The notes: generated by a model not told the origin, from the letters alone. Positions 7,240 through 16,512 are shown, counted from the first letter of the stretch. The stretch is DNA of 37,990 nt from Verrucomicrobiota bacterium (GCA_016871515.1 VHDE01000051.1:1-37990), one strand, 5' to 3'. Numbers and translations: made by a program.

Positions 7240-8052
7240 ATGAAATTCGCCATCTGCAATGAGATTTTCCAAGGTTGGAAACTTGAGGATACGATTGCCT
7301 ATGCCGCCAAGGCCGGTTACGACGCCGTCGAGATCGCCCCTTTCACAATCGCAAAATATGTGACGGAGATTCCGCCGTCTGATCGACAGAAAATCCGCGA
7401 TACAGCCAATCGGCATAACATCGTCATCTCCGGCATTCATTGGGTGCTTGTCCAGGCGGAAGGCATGTACTTAACTCATCCCGAAGCTGCGGTCCGTCAG
7501 CGCACCTCAAAGTACTTTGTCGATCTCGTTGACTTTTGTGCCGACCTCGGCGGAAAAATCATCGTGGTTGGCTCGCCCAAGCAGCGTAACATCATGGAAG
7601 GGGTTTCACCGCAGCAAGCCTGGGATTGGGCGACGGAGGTATTTCGAGAGGCTGTTATGCGGGCCGAACAGCGAGCCGTGACCATTTGTTTCGAACCGCT
7701 CGCGCCCACCGAAACCAATTTCGTCAATACGGCCGCCGACGCGATTCGATTCGTTCAGCAATTGAACACGCCGCACTTCAAAATCATCCTCGACGTGAAA
7801 GCTATGTCGTCGGAAACCAAACCAATCCCGCAGATCATTCGGGATTCGTGGCCGAATTTCGCGTATTTCCACGTCAATGACAAAAACATGAAAGGCCCAG
7901 GCTTCGGCGACGTGGACTTCAAACCCATTGCCGCTGCGCTCAAGGAGGCCGGATACCATGGCTATGTCTCTGTCGAGGTCTTCGATTTCCAAGAAGGGCC
8001 CGAAGTCATCGCCACAAAAAGCATCGAATATCTAAAGAAGACATTCGCCTGA
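7240..8052 (+). CDS. Sugar phosphate isomerase/epimerase (TIM barrel, cytoplasmic)
   Basis: The product is a 270-residue AP-endonuclease-2-like TIM barrel without a signal peptide. It starts MKFAICNEIFQGWKLEDTIAYAAKAGYDAVEIAPF, a typical first strand and helix of D-tagatose/D-psicose 3-epimerase and hydroxypyruvate isomerase relatives. Metal-ligand strands are visible: TICFEPL (Glu), KIILDVKAM (Asp), YFHVNDKN (His-x-Asn-Asp) and YVSVEVFDF (Glu). The length is normal for the family. The start ATG at 7240 was preferred to an upstream in-frame ATG at 7150, because the extra 30 residues resemble non-coding sequence. The substrate is unknown; relatives invert a ketose carbon or isomerise small hydroxy acids. 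The gene stands alone between the divergent promoter and the TetR gene. Confidence 0.9.
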   Translation: MKFAICNEIFQGWKLEDTIAYAAKAGYDAVEIAPFTIAKYVTEIPPSDRQKIRDTANRHNIVISGIHWVLVQAEGMYLTHPEAAVRQRTSKYFVDLVDFCADLGGKIIVVGSPKQRNIMEGVSPQQAWDWATEVFREAVMRAEQRAVTICFEPLAPTETNFVNTAADAIRFVQQLNTPHFKIILDVKAMSSETKPIPQIIRDSWPNFAYFHVNDKNMKGPGFGDVDFKPIAAALKEAGYHGYVSVEVFDFQEGPEVIATKSIEYLKKTFA

Positions 8053-8116
8053 GCTACGGCTTAAAGACTCTTTTGACCTCGCCGATTTTCGGTTGCTTCT
8101 CCGTCCAACATACCAT

Positions 8117-8153
8117 TTGACGAGCGAAGGAAGTTTACCTACCGTCCGGTAGG
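8117..8153 (+). promoter_or_regulatory. Promoter and TetR operator of the efflux operon
   Basis: A perfect 7-bp inverted repeat, CCTACCG-TC-CGGTAGG, occupies 8138-8153, and its right edge is 5 bp before the GTG start of the TetR gene. This is the size and style of operators bound by TetR/AcrR dimers. A possible -35 box TTGACG lies at 8117-8122, and a weak -10 TACCGT at 8140-8145 with a 17-bp spacer falls inside the operator. Binding would therefore block RNA polymerase directly, giving autorepression of the whole TetR-adaptor-pump operon. The promoter boxes are less certain than the palindrome. Confidence 0.7.
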
Positions 8154-8158
8154 ATTTT

Positions 8159-8830
8159 GTGAGATCGAGCCTTGTCACCCGAGAGGAAGTGTTGCGCGCG
8201 GCGTTGAAGAAGTTCGCCGCCTGCGGATACGCAGGAACGTCGGTGCAGGATATTGTCGATGCCGCCGCTGTCACCAAGCCGACGCTTTATTATTATTTCG
8301 CCAATAAAGCTGGACTCTATCAGGCGCTCATAGATTACGCACATGATGAGCGTTTGCGGCTGATGCAGGAAGCGGCGGCTCGCCGGGAGGCATTGCCAGA
8401 CAAACTGGTGGAAGTCATTACGGCCCTGTTTGGCTTCCTCAAAGCGCATCGCGATTTGGTGCGCTTGTCGTTTTCAACAGCTTTTGCGGCGCCGGGCGAA
8501 ATTCCAACTGAGATTCGTTATCTTGACAAGTGCATCCGGAGTTTCGAGTTCATGCATTCGCTGGTCAAAGAAGGGTTGGAAGCGGGTTTGTTGAACCGGC
8601 GATTTACGAGCAAAGAACTGACGATGTCGATTTACGGATTGCTCAATATCTACGTGATGGGTCAATTCCTCCGCGCTGACCATTCGTTGCATCGGCGGAC
8701 GGCGGAGCAAATCGTAAAACTCTTTTTGGAAGGCGCTGCCGGCAAACGAGCTGTCAACCATTGGAAGAGAAGATCAGCAGGCCGATCAACCAGGCAGCGA
8801 GCGGCCTCTGTCATCCTCCCACGAACCTAA
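8159..8830 (+). CDS. TetR/AcrR-family transcriptional regulator of efflux
   Basis: The protein has 223 residues. The N-terminal helix-turn-helix (about residues 7-54: TREEVLRAALKKFAACGYAG, then TSVQDIVDAAAVTKPTLYYYF) is a classical TetR DNA-binding domain, followed by a helical ligand domain. It starts with GTG at 8159, only 5 bp after a perfect palindrome that is probably its own operator, so the transcript is likely to have almost no leader. The last about 25 residues (KRRSAGRSTRQRAAS) are basic and probably not conserved. The adaptor gene begins 3 bp after its stop, so regulator and pump form one operon. By analogy with AcrR and NalC-type regulators it would release DNA when a toxic hydrophobic compound binds. 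Confidence 0.93.
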   Translation: MRSSLVTREEVLRAALKKFAACGYAGTSVQDIVDAAAVTKPTLYYYFANKAGLYQALIDYAHDERLRLMQEAAARREALPDKLVEVITALFGFLKAHRDLVRLSFSTAFAAPGEIPTEIRYLDKCIRSFEFMHSLVKEGLEAGLLNRRFTSKELTMSIYGLLNIYVMGQFLRADHSLHRRTAEQIVKLFLEGAAGKRAVNHWKRRSAGRSTRQRAASVILPRT

Positions 8831-8833
8831 GCG

Positions 8834-9931
8834 GTGAAAACATTTTTGCAGACTCCCCTACTCTGGACCGTTGCGACGGCATTTATGAGCTTGCCGTTTC
8901 TAGCCGGATGCAAGAAGGCGGCCAGCGGACCCGCGGGCGGCAGTGGCATGCCGGCAATCCAAGTTATCGCCGTCGAAGCGATGCGGCGTGCGGTCTCGGA
9001 AACACTTTCCTTGCCCGGTACGATTGCAGCCAACGAGATGGTCGAAATCAAAGCAGAAACGGACGGCATTGTGCAGGAAATCAACTTTGTGGAGGGTGAG
9101 CGGGTGGCCAAGGGACAGCTTTTGGTCAAGCTCGATGAAACCAAGTTTGCCGCTACGTTCGCGGAGGCTGAGGCCAGTTTGAAGTTGAGCCAATCCAGCT
9201 ACGACCGCGCGAAACAGCTCTTTAAGGACACGCTGATCTCGCAACAGGAATTCGATCAGGCCTCCTCGACCTTGGGCATCAATCAAGCGACGGTTGACTT
9301 GCACAGGCGCCAACTCAAAGACGCGCGCATTCACGCGCCCTTTTCGGGCATTGTCGGCGCCAGGCAGATCAGTCCGGGGCAAGTGATCACACGCAACACG
9401 ACTCTGACGTGGCTGGTGGACCTCGATACGGTAAAAGTTGAAGTCAAGGTTCCGGAGCGGTATCTCAGGCAACTGCAGATCGGACAGCCGCTCGAATTCT
9501 CCGTCGCGGCATTCCCGGGCGACAAATTTCGCGGCGAGGTATATTTCATTTCGCCTCAAATCGACGAGAGCACCCGCACGGCCTTGGTTAAGGCGCGGAT
9601 TGCGAATCCGGACGCCAAACTGCGGGGCGGCATGTTTGCCAGCCTTGACCTCACACTGCAATTGCGCGATGCGGCCATCGTAATTCCAGAACCGGCGCTG
9701 ATGAGCAATGGCGACAGCTTCGCGGTTTTCGTTGTTGATGACAAAAGCAGCGCTCAAATGCGTCCTATAGAGGTCGGCCTTCGGCTTGCAGGGAAGGCGG
9801 AGGTTCTGAAAGGGTTGAATGGCGGAGAAAAGGTGATCGTCGAAGGCACTCAAAAGTTGCGCCCGGGCGCCCCGGTCAAACTCGCGCCGAAGGAAGCAGC
9901 GGCGCCGTATGCAGATTCGGGAGGCAAATAA
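8834..9931 (+). CDS. RND efflux periplasmic adaptor (membrane fusion protein)
   Basis: The 365-residue lipoprotein begins with GTG at 8834. The signal peptide ends in LPFLAGC, a good lipobox. The barrel-sandwich half-motif VEIKAETDGIVQEINFVEGERVAKGQLLVKLD (about 69-101) is followed by a coiled-coil hairpin (ATFAEAEASLKLSQSSYDRAKQLF...), the second half-motif (ARIHAPFSGIVGARQISPGQVI), a beta-barrel and a membrane-proximal domain. This is the AcrA/MexA family (HlyD_D23/Biotin_lipoyl_2 type). It links the inner-membrane RND pump to an outer-membrane channel; no TolC-like gene lies next to it, so the channel must be encoded elsewhere. The pump gene follows after 222 bp that hold a palindromic element. 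Confidence 0.95.
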   Translation: MKTFLQTPLLWTVATAFMSLPFLAGCKKAASGPAGGSGMPAIQVIAVEAMRRAVSETLSLPGTIAANEMVEIKAETDGIVQEINFVEGERVAKGQLLVKLDETKFAATFAEAEASLKLSQSSYDRAKQLFKDTLISQQEFDQASSTLGINQATVDLHRRQLKDARIHAPFSGIVGARQISPGQVITRNTTLTWLVDLDTVKVEVKVPERYLRQLQIGQPLEFSVAAFPGDKFRGEVYFISPQIDESTRTALVKARIANPDAKLRGGMFASLDLTLQLRDAAIVIPEPALMSNGDSFAVFVVDDKSSAQMRPIEVGLRLAGKAEVLKGLNGGEKVIVEGTQKLRPGAPVKLAPKEAAAPYADSGGK

Positions 9932-9962
9932 CATGTTCGCGTCGCTTTCCATGAATCTGCGT

Positions 9963-10040
9963 GGCAGGATAGACGTCCCGCCTGTCCAGCATTTGCGCAC
10001 ACCAAGACTGGGTGAGACAGGCGAGACGCGCTGTCCTACC
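9963..10040. repeat. Palindromic element type B, copy 1
   Basis: Imperfect arms at 9963-9986 and 10016-10040 match the type B arm (GTAGGACAGCGCGTCTCGCC and onward) seen again at 14140-14213 and 31814-31881. The arms differ from one another at about four positions plus one gap, so this is the most diverged copy. It sits in the 222-bp spacer between adaptor and pump genes, inside an operon. The remaining spacer (10041-10153) shows no gene; around 10089-10117 lies another GC-rich imperfect palindrome (ACCGGAGTGCCGGT). Confidence 0.75.
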
Positions 10041-10153
10041 TGGTTCATGTTCCCGACGCGGGCGAAAAAGTTGTCGAGGCTTTCCATGGACCGGAGTGCC
10101 GGTCTCCGACCCGGCAACATTCCGGTGCGAATCTCTTCGGGGGGGATGCGCCC

Positions 10154-13100
10154 ATGATCCTTTCACGTGTCTCCATTCAGCGGCCGATCCTGGCGACCAT
10201 GATGAATTTGGTCCTGGTGCTCTTCGGCATCATTGGCCTCTCGCGATTGCCAGTTCGTGAATTGCCGGACATTGATCCGCCCCTGGTCTCGGTGATGACA
10301 ATTTATCCCGGCGCAAACGCCCAAGTTGTCGAGACCGAAGTCACCGAGCGACTCGAAGAGGTGATCAATAACATCGAAGGGATCAAGACGCTGCGCAGTG
10401 AAAGCCGCGAAGGGGTCAGCAATATCACGATTGAATTCGACCTGTCGCGCGATATTGACATCGCGGCGCAGGATGTCCGAGATCGCGTTTCGCGCGTGCG
10501 CGGCAATCTTCCGGAAGACATTCGCGAACCCGTCATTTCGAAGCAGGATTCGGATGCGCAGCCGATTATTTGGAACGCCCTCAACAGCGACCGTTATTCG
10601 CCGCTGGAACTTACGACACTCGCGGAGCGGCAGATAAAGCCACGGCTTCAAGGCGTATCGGGCGTTTCGTCAGTGATGATCGGCGGCGAGAAACGTTTCG
10701 CCATGCGGCTCTGGCTGGATTCCGAGAAGATGGCCGCCGGCCATGTCACCGTGTTAGATGTCCAGCGCGCTTTACGGGAACAGAACATTGAGTTACCCAG
10801 TGGCCGCGTCGAGAATCTCGACCGGGAAATGACCATTCAAACGCGCGGGGAACTCAAAACAGCCGAAGAATTCAACAACCTTGTGGTGCGCTCCGAAGGG
10901 GCGACGCTGGTTCGATTGCGCGACATCGGCCGTGCCGAAGAAGGTGTCGAAGATTACCGAACGATCGCGCGCGCGCGCGGCAAGCCCTGCATCTTTCTTG
11001 GTGTGGTCAAGCAGGCCAAGGCGAACACCGTCGGTGTGGCCCAAGGCATTCGCGCGGAGATCGAGAGCATCAAATCGACGCTTCCCGAAGGCTGCGATTT
11101 GTGGGTCGCTTACGATGCCAGTGTCTTTGTTGAGAAGGCAATCAGCGAGGTGTGGGAAACGCTTGCCATGGCTTTCGTGCTGGTGGTGCTCATCATCTTT
11201 GTCTTTTTGCGGAATTTCCGTTCGACGATTATTCCGGCAGTGGCCATTCCTGTTTCCATCGTCGGGACGTTTGCGCTGCTTTATGTGCTCGGATATTCCG
11301 TAAATATCCTGACGATGCTGGCGCTGGTCTTGAGCATCGGGATTGTCGTCGATGACGCGATCGTGGTGCTCGAAGCGATCTATCGGCACATCGAAGAGGG
11401 GATGCCGCCGATGCAAGCGGCCTTCAAGGCAATGGAAGAAATCAGCTTTGCGGTTATTGCTATTACGATTTCGCTCGTGGCCGTCTTCACGCCACTGGCG
11501 TTTCAGAGCAGTGCAACCGGGCAGCTCTTTGTCGAATTTGCCGTGGCGGTGGCCGGTTCAGTCATCATTTCGGCGTTTGTGGCCTTGACGTTGTCTCCGG
11601 CCATGTCAGCTCGGATTCTGAAACCACTCGAAGGCCTTAAGCACGGGGCGCTCTTCAACTTTTTCGAGCGTGCGTTCGATGGATTAGCGCGCAGATACGG
11701 CGGCGCTCTGCGTTGGTCTCTGCGGCATCGAGTTCTCATTTTTTTCCTAACCGTGGGGTCGCTGGCCGTCATGGCACTAGCTTATGTGGGATTGGAGAAT
11801 GACTTCCTGCCGGTCGAGGACAAGAGCCGAATGTTCTGCATAGTTCTGACGCCGAACGGCTCGACGAGCGAATTCACCGACCGCCAATTGCTTAAGGCCG
11901 AGAAAATCGTCGCGGCTCTGCCGGAGGTCGAGAGCTACGGAGCGATGGTGGCGCCGGGATTTGCGGGTCCGGGCCAGGCAAACTTTGGGATCATCTTTGT
12001 CCGATTTAGTGACCGGAGCAAACGCGACCGTTCTGTGCAGGACATCGTCCATGGTCCGGGCGGCGTTGCGCAACGTTTCTTCGGCGAGGTTGAAGGCGCC
12101 ATTGCCATTCCGAATTTGCCAAAAGCCATCGAAGTCAACTTCCGCGAATCACCTTTCGAATTGATCCTTCAGCATCAGGACCTTGATGCGCTGAACAAGA
12201 CTTCGCAGGACATAGCCAACAAGATTCGGGGCATGAACAATCTCCGGAACGTTCGCGTCACCTTTGAGGTGGATAAACCCGAGCTGCGCGTGAGCATTGA
12301 TCGAAGCCGTGCCGCCGCTCTCGGAGTGAGCATCCAGGACGTGTCCCGAACCATGCAGATTCTCTTCGGCGGTCTCGATCTAAGCCGCATTAAGGTCGGA
12401 GGAAAAGAGTACGAAGTGATCGCGCAACTCGAACGTCAGTCGCGCCTGACCCCGCAGGATTTGGACAAGGTTTTTGTCAGAAATACCAAGGGCGATCTCA
12501 TTCAGCTCAGCAGTGTCGTCACTCGCACGCAAGGCGCGGCGGCCAACTCGATTAGTCATTATGGCCGGCTGCGCAGTGCCAGCATTACGGCATCGCCAGG
12601 TCTGGTACCTATCGGCACGGTCGTCAAAGATGTTCAAGCGATGCTTGCACGCGAGTTGCCGTCGGGCTTTCTCTATGCGTGGGGTGGCGACGCGAAGAAT
12701 CTCCAAGACACCGGCACGGAAGTCTTGTGGGTGCTGGCCCTTGCGCTGGTCATTGTTTATATGACGTTGGCGGCGCAGTTTGAGAGCCTGGTGCATCCGT
12801 TCACCGTGATTCTTTCTGTTCCCCTGGCCTTTGTGGGAGCCTTTGGTCTGCTTTGGTTGCTAAGTTTCGGAGGAAAGATGGGCTTGTATCCACCCATCCC
12901 AGCGATGAACGTCAATCTTTTCAGTTTGATTGGGCTCGTGCTGCTGGTCGGTCTTGTGACAAAGAACGCTATTTTGCTTGTCGAGTACGCGAATCAACAA
13001 CGCGCCAAAGGTGTCGATGCGCATGAAGCAATGATTCAGGCTGGCTTGGTGCGTTTGCGGCCGATCCTGATGACTGCTTTTTCGACCCTTGCTGGCATCC

Positions 13101-13321
13101 TGCCAATTGCGATTGGATTTGGCGCCGGCGCAGAAAGCCGCCGGCCGATGGGCGTGGCCGTCGTGGGGGGCATGTTGACGAGCACTTTTCTCACGCTGTT
13201 GATCATACCGGTCGTGTACACGATGTTCAGTGATTTGGCCGCGAAATTTCACAGACGTGCCGCGAAGGTTCCGCTGGTGCCACCATCTCCCGAAGCTGCG
13301 CATGGATTCCAAGCCAAGTGA
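10154..13321 (+). CDS. RND-family multidrug efflux transporter (HAE1/AcrB-like)
   Basis: The 1055-residue inner-membrane proton antiporter matches the usual AcrB/MexB length. TM1 and the start of the porter domain are MILSRVSIQRPILATMMNLV..., with ELPDIDPPLVSVMTIYPGA. The TM4 relay GIVVDDAIVVLEAIYRHIEEG contains the two adjacent Asp residues needed for proton transfer. The family sequence LTLSPAMSARIL and the second half (AWGGDAKNLQDTG; VLLVGLVTKNAILLVEYANQ; RPILMTAFSTLAGILPIA, with the Lys of TM10) are all present. The trimer with the adaptor at 8834 would expel drugs, detergents or other hydrophobic toxins from the periplasm. Transcription is probably from the TetR-controlled promoter at 8117-8153. 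The start ATG at 10154 is the only one placing TM1 correctly. Confidence 0.96.
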   Translation: MILSRVSIQRPILATMMNLVLVLFGIIGLSRLPVRELPDIDPPLVSVMTIYPGANAQVVETEVTERLEEVINNIEGIKTLRSESREGVSNITIEFDLSRDIDIAAQDVRDRVSRVRGNLPEDIREPVISKQDSDAQPIIWNALNSDRYSPLELTTLAERQIKPRLQGVSGVSSVMIGGEKRFAMRLWLDSEKMAAGHVTVLDVQRALREQNIELPSGRVENLDREMTIQTRGELKTAEEFNNLVVRSEGATLVRLRDIGRAEEGVEDYRTIARARGKPCIFLGVVKQAKANTVGVAQGIRAEIESIKSTLPEGCDLWVAYDASVFVEKAISEVWETLAMAFVLVVLIIFVFLRNFRSTIIPAVAIPVSIVGTFALLYVLGYSVNILTMLALVLSIGIVVDDAIVVLEAIYRHIEEGMPPMQAAFKAMEEISFAVIAITISLVAVFTPLAFQSSATGQLFVEFAVAVAGSVIISAFVALTLSPAMSARILKPLEGLKHGALFNFFERAFDGLARRYGGALRWSLRHRVLIFFLTVGSLAVMALAYVGLENDFLPVEDKSRMFCIVLTPNGSTSEFTDRQLLKAEKIVAALPEVESYGAMVAPGFAGPGQANFGIIFVRFSDRSKRDRSVQDIVHGPGGVAQRFFGEVEGAIAIPNLPKAIEVNFRESPFELILQHQDLDALNKTSQDIANKIRGMNNLRNVRVTFEVDKPELRVSIDRSRAAALGVSIQDVSRTMQILFGGLDLSRIKVGGKEYEVIAQLERQSRLTPQDLDKVFVRNTKGDLIQLSSVVTRTQGAAANSISHYGRLRSASITASPGLVPIGTVVKDVQAMLARELPSGFLYAWGGDAKNLQDTGTEVLWVLALALVIVYMTLAAQFESLVHPFTVILSVPLAFVGAFGLLWLLSFGGKMGLYPPIPAMNVNLFSLIGLVLLVGLVTKNAILLVEYANQQRAKGVDAHEAMIQAGLVRLRPILMTAFSTLAGILPIAIGFGAGAESRRPMGVAVVGGMLTSTFLTLLIIPVVYTMFSDLAAKFHRRAAKVPLVPPSPEAAHGFQAK

Positions 13322-13369
13322 CGACTGCCTCTTTCTGGGAAGTGGCAATTTCTTTTTGACAGCATTGGG

Positions 13370-14131
13370 ATGACTCTCGCGATTGAGACGATGGGGTTGA
13401 CGCAGCGCTTCGGAAGTTTCTGCGCGGTGGACGGGTTGGATTTGCGCGTCGAGCGGGGCAAGTTCTACGGGTTCCTGGGCCCGAATGGCGCCGGCAAATC
13501 GACCACCATTAAGATGCTCACTGGCCTTCTGGCGGCCACGAGCGGCGCCGTGCAAATTCTGGACCACACACTCGACGGCACAGACCGTGACATAGAAATA
13601 AAACGGCGCATTGGGGTCGTGCCGGAAAACTTGGCGCTCTTCGATAACTTGACGGCTCGCGAGTATTTAACTTTCGTCGGACGCATGTATCTGCTTCCGA
13701 TCACTACGGTGCGTGAACGTTGCCAAGAGTTGCTGGTCATGATGAATCTCGCCCAGGAAGAGAAGAAGCTCGTGCTGGAGTATTCGCACGGGATGAAGAA
13801 AAAGCTGGCTCTGGCTGCGGCGCTCATCGCGAATCCGAACTTGCTCTTCCTTGACGAACCGTTCGAAGGAGTCGATGCCGTGGCGTCGCGCGTGTTGCGG
13901 GACATCCTCAAACGTTGCGTCGAACGTGGCGCGACCGTTTTCCTGACTTCGCACGTGTTGGAAATCGTGGAAAAGCTTTGCACCGATGTCGGCATCATTG
14001 CGAAGGGCAAACTGGTTTATCAAGGGCCGATGGAACAGGCTCAGGCGGCGGGTTCACTCGAGGCGTTGTTCCTTAAGACCGTCGGGAGCGATAACATCGA
14101 ACAGCAGAGGCTGACCTGGCTCGAGGGATGA
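13370..14131 (+). CDS. ABC-2 type transporter ATP-binding protein
   Basis: The 253-residue nucleotide-binding subunit has Walker A GPNGAGKST (about 40-48), a Q-loop region near RIGVVPENLALFDNLT where the usual Gln is replaced by Glu, and a degenerate signature SHGMKKKLALA in place of LSGGQ. Walker B is LLFLDEPFEGVD, and the switch His lies in FLTSH. Such SHGM-type signatures are common in the NatA/YhaQ-like exporter ATPases. It begins 48 bp after the RND gene and precedes the membrane subunit by 91 bp containing a palindromic element. The partner permease is broken, so whether this ATPase still forms a working exporter is doubtful. Confidence 0.94.
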   Translation: MTLAIETMGLTQRFGSFCAVDGLDLRVERGKFYGFLGPNGAGKSTTIKMLTGLLAATSGAVQILDHTLDGTDRDIEIKRRIGVVPENLALFDNLTAREYLTFVGRMYLLPITTVRERCQELLVMMNLAQEEKKLVLEYSHGMKKKLALAAALIANPNLLFLDEPFEGVDAVASRVLRDILKRCVERGATVFLTSHVLEIVEKLCTDVGIIAKGKLVYQGPMEQAQAAGSLEALFLKTVGSDNIEQQRLTWLEG

Positions 14132-14139
14132 GCATGCAA

Positions 14140-14213
14140 GTTGTAGGACAGCGCGTCTCGCCTATCATGGGGCACTTCAACGTGTGGACAGGCGGGACGC
14201 GCTGTCCTACAAC
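14140..14213. repeat. Palindromic element type B, copy 2
   Basis: Arms of 25 bp at 14140-14164 and 14189-14213 are inverted copies with two mismatches, separated by 24 bp that show no match to the loops of the other copies. The element fills most of the 91-bp spacer between the ABC ATPase and permease genes and ends 9 bp before the permease start. Confidence 0.92.
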
Positions 14214-14222
14214 CTGTCTTCT

Positions 14223-15769
14223 ATGAACTGGAGCCAATTACAGACGGTTCTTTGGCTGCGCTGGCGTTTGAGCAAGAACCAATGGTCCCGGGCCGGCCGA
14301 TTCAACGCCGCACTTTCTGCTATTGCGCTGGTGTTCGGCGTTCTCATCGGTTTGGGAGGCGGAATTGCGGGCACGCTCGCTGGAGCAACAATCTTAGCAG
14401 CCGTGCCGCCGCAACGGTTAATGCTAGTTTGGGACGCGGTGGTGGGGGCATTCCTCTTTTTCTGGCTGATTGGCCTTCTTTCAGAATTGCAGAGGTCCGA
14501 AACGATCGACTTGCGGCGCCTCTTGCATCTGCCTGTCTCGCTGCGCTGGATTTTCGTCGTCTCATGCTCAATCCCAGACGCCGTCGAACCATTCTTGTCG
14601 TCGTGCCTCTGTTCTTTGTGTTAGTTGGACAGCTGCCGAATCTCTATTTGAATGTGTTTCAAGATCGCGGACGCGCGTCAAGGAACCGCTCTGCCGAGCA
14701 ACCCAGACGCGCGCGCGGTGGCGCGGAAGTGCCTCCGGGCTTTGTGGCAGCTCATCAATATGTGCCGCCGCTCTGGGTTGCCAACGGCGCGATGGGTCTG
14801 GCATCTGGAAACGCTTGGCCGGCTCTCTGGCATACCGGCGCTGCCTTCGCCATCGGTGCTCTTGGGCTGGGCCGCGCTTACCGATCGACGATCCGCTTTT
14901 ACCAGGGAAAAGACACTTCGCTGCCATCAACCGAAGCGCGCCGCAAAACCGACTTGAGAAGCGGCACAAGAAAGCGCTTTCTCGAACGGCGATTGCCCGC
15001 AATTCCAGAGCAGGCGGCCGCGTTGTCGCTGGCGTTCTTTCGCTCGATGATTCGCGCACCCGAAGTGCGCATGGCGGTACTGATGAATTTAATAATGGCC
15101 GTGGTTTTGTCGGTCATTTTCTTTGCGCGCAGCCGCCGGACGCCCGAGGAATTTGTTAAGCCTTTTGGGGCGGCGGGCGCGGTTGGATTTACATTCTTAG
15201 GCATGGTCCAGTTGCTTTTCAACCAATTTGGCTTTGAACGCGATGGATTTCGGGCGCTCGTGCTGCTGCCTATCCGACGCCAGCATACGTTGATCGCGAA
15301 GAACATTTCGTTCTTTCCCATAGCAATCGGCGTGGGCCTCGTCGTTCTGGCTATTGTGGCCAGCGCGATCGGATTCTCGGTCTTGGTCTTTCTGGCAGCA
15401 TGCCTGCAACTCATAGCGATGTTCCTATTGCTGAGCATTGCCGGGAACTACGTCTCCATAATCGCGCCATATCGCATCGAAGCCGGGTCGCTCAAGCCGA
15501 CCAAAGCTCCTCTCAAGACGAGCTTGCTGATTTTCTTTGCGCACCTGTTGTTCCCGGTCGCCATGATTCCAATTCTGCTTCCGCCCGCGCTCGCCTGGGG
15601 GATCGAAAAGTTGGGCTGGTTCGCTTCCGCACCAGTAAATGCGTCGCTATCGTTGCTTCTGGTTGCCATGACAGGCGGTTTTTACTGGTTAAGTATCCAA
15701 GGCCTTGGCAGCCTCTTGCAACGGCGGGAAAAGGACATTCTTCAAGTGGTAACGCGCGAGATCGAATAA
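14223..15769 (+). pseudogene. ABC-2 exporter permease, broken by an internal deletion/frameshift
   Basis: The 5' part (14223-14560, MNWSQLQTVLWLRWRL...LRRLLHLPVSLRWIFVV) reads in one frame and carries the first two membrane helices. The 3' part (about 14561-15769, LMLNPRRRRTILVVVPLFFVL... to LLQRREKDILQVVTREIE) continues in another frame with the remaining helices. In intact homologues as I recall them, the phrase before 'LxxLPVxL..IFV' is followed by about 80-100 residues with several helices before the '(T)NPRRRRT' cytoplasmic loop. Here the two motifs are directly adjacent, so a segment is missing and the frame is lost. The later part could still be translated from an ATG at 14564. It is the membrane partner of the ATPase at 13370. 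An assembly error cannot be excluded. Confidence 0.75.
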
Positions 15770-15899
15770 CCTGTGGGCTTGCCCCAGAGTCGAACGGGAA
15801 CGAGAGTTTCTACGATGATCTTGCGAATGATTTCAGTCTGGTTCCTATGCGGCTTAATTCTGTTTGTATTTCTTGGCCCGAATCACATTGAGCCACGAA

Positions 15900-16465
15900 T
15901 CACTTCGAGCCTTTCGATTCCGAGGCTGCGCGATTGAGAAAGACAAATGTCCCAAGCTTGGACGCTGTCAGCACATCGAGATTGCCATCAGCATTCACGT
16001 CGGCCACCGTGATTTGCACACCGAGACCGGATTGCCCGTCGACGAGGTGCGGGACAGACTTCGGGACGTCTTTTTCCATTGCCCGGGTTTGCCCTGCGGA
16101 TTTTCATGCCAGAACGCCTGATGCAAGTGCACGCGCCCAAGCACAAGAATGTCTGGCCAACCAGCGCCATTGAAGTCGTGAACATGGCTGAACATGCTGT
16201 TGGACGGGCTGGGAGCAGGATCGAACGGTTCGGCGCGATAGAACTCGTGCTTTCGCTTGAAATCGGGACCCGCATACCAACACGGGCCGGCTACGACATC
16301 AATCTTGCCATCGCGATTGATGTCGCCAGCCGCGATCTCATCGCAAAAGTAAAGATCGTTCAGAATCAGCTTTTCGAATCGGACGGGTGCGCGCAATTCA
16401 CCGCCAAAACATTCAAAAGCCAGTGCAACAGCGGTAAGACCTACGATAATGAGAGGCTTATCCAA
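15900..16465 (-). pseudogene. FG-GAP/VCBS repeat protein, frameshifted and internally deleted
   Basis: The 5' part begins MDKPLIIVGLTAVALAFECFGG (signal peptide) and reads FEKLILNDLYFCDEIAAGDINRDGKIDVVAGPCWYAGPDFKRKHEFY, then DFNGAGWPDILVLGR and AFWHENPQGKPGQWKK. These are FG-GAP calcium-loop units of a seven-bladed propeller. The coding frame then changes: in a different frame come GLGVQITVADVNADGNLDVLTASKLGTFVFLNRA and a TGA at 15900-15902. Full-length relatives have several more repeats between these parts, so a large middle part is gone with the frame. The break lies at about 16060-16070. Such proteins are secreted and are thought to bind ligands or polysaccharides; this copy is almost certainly inactive. 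Confidence 0.8.
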
Positions 16466-16512
16466 AACAGATATCGAGACGGGATGCCACGCAGCTTAAG
16501 CCAAAAACCGTT

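Noticed and set aside
8900..10120. 406-codon frame on the minus strand opposite the adaptor gene
   Set aside because: The opposite strand encodes a convincing membrane fusion protein; this frame has no family features and extends through the palindrome.
14252..14560. Start of a separate 505-codon gene overlapping the permease 5' part
   Set aside because: Its first about 100 codons are a shadow of the true frame. Only the part after about 14561 resembles a permease.
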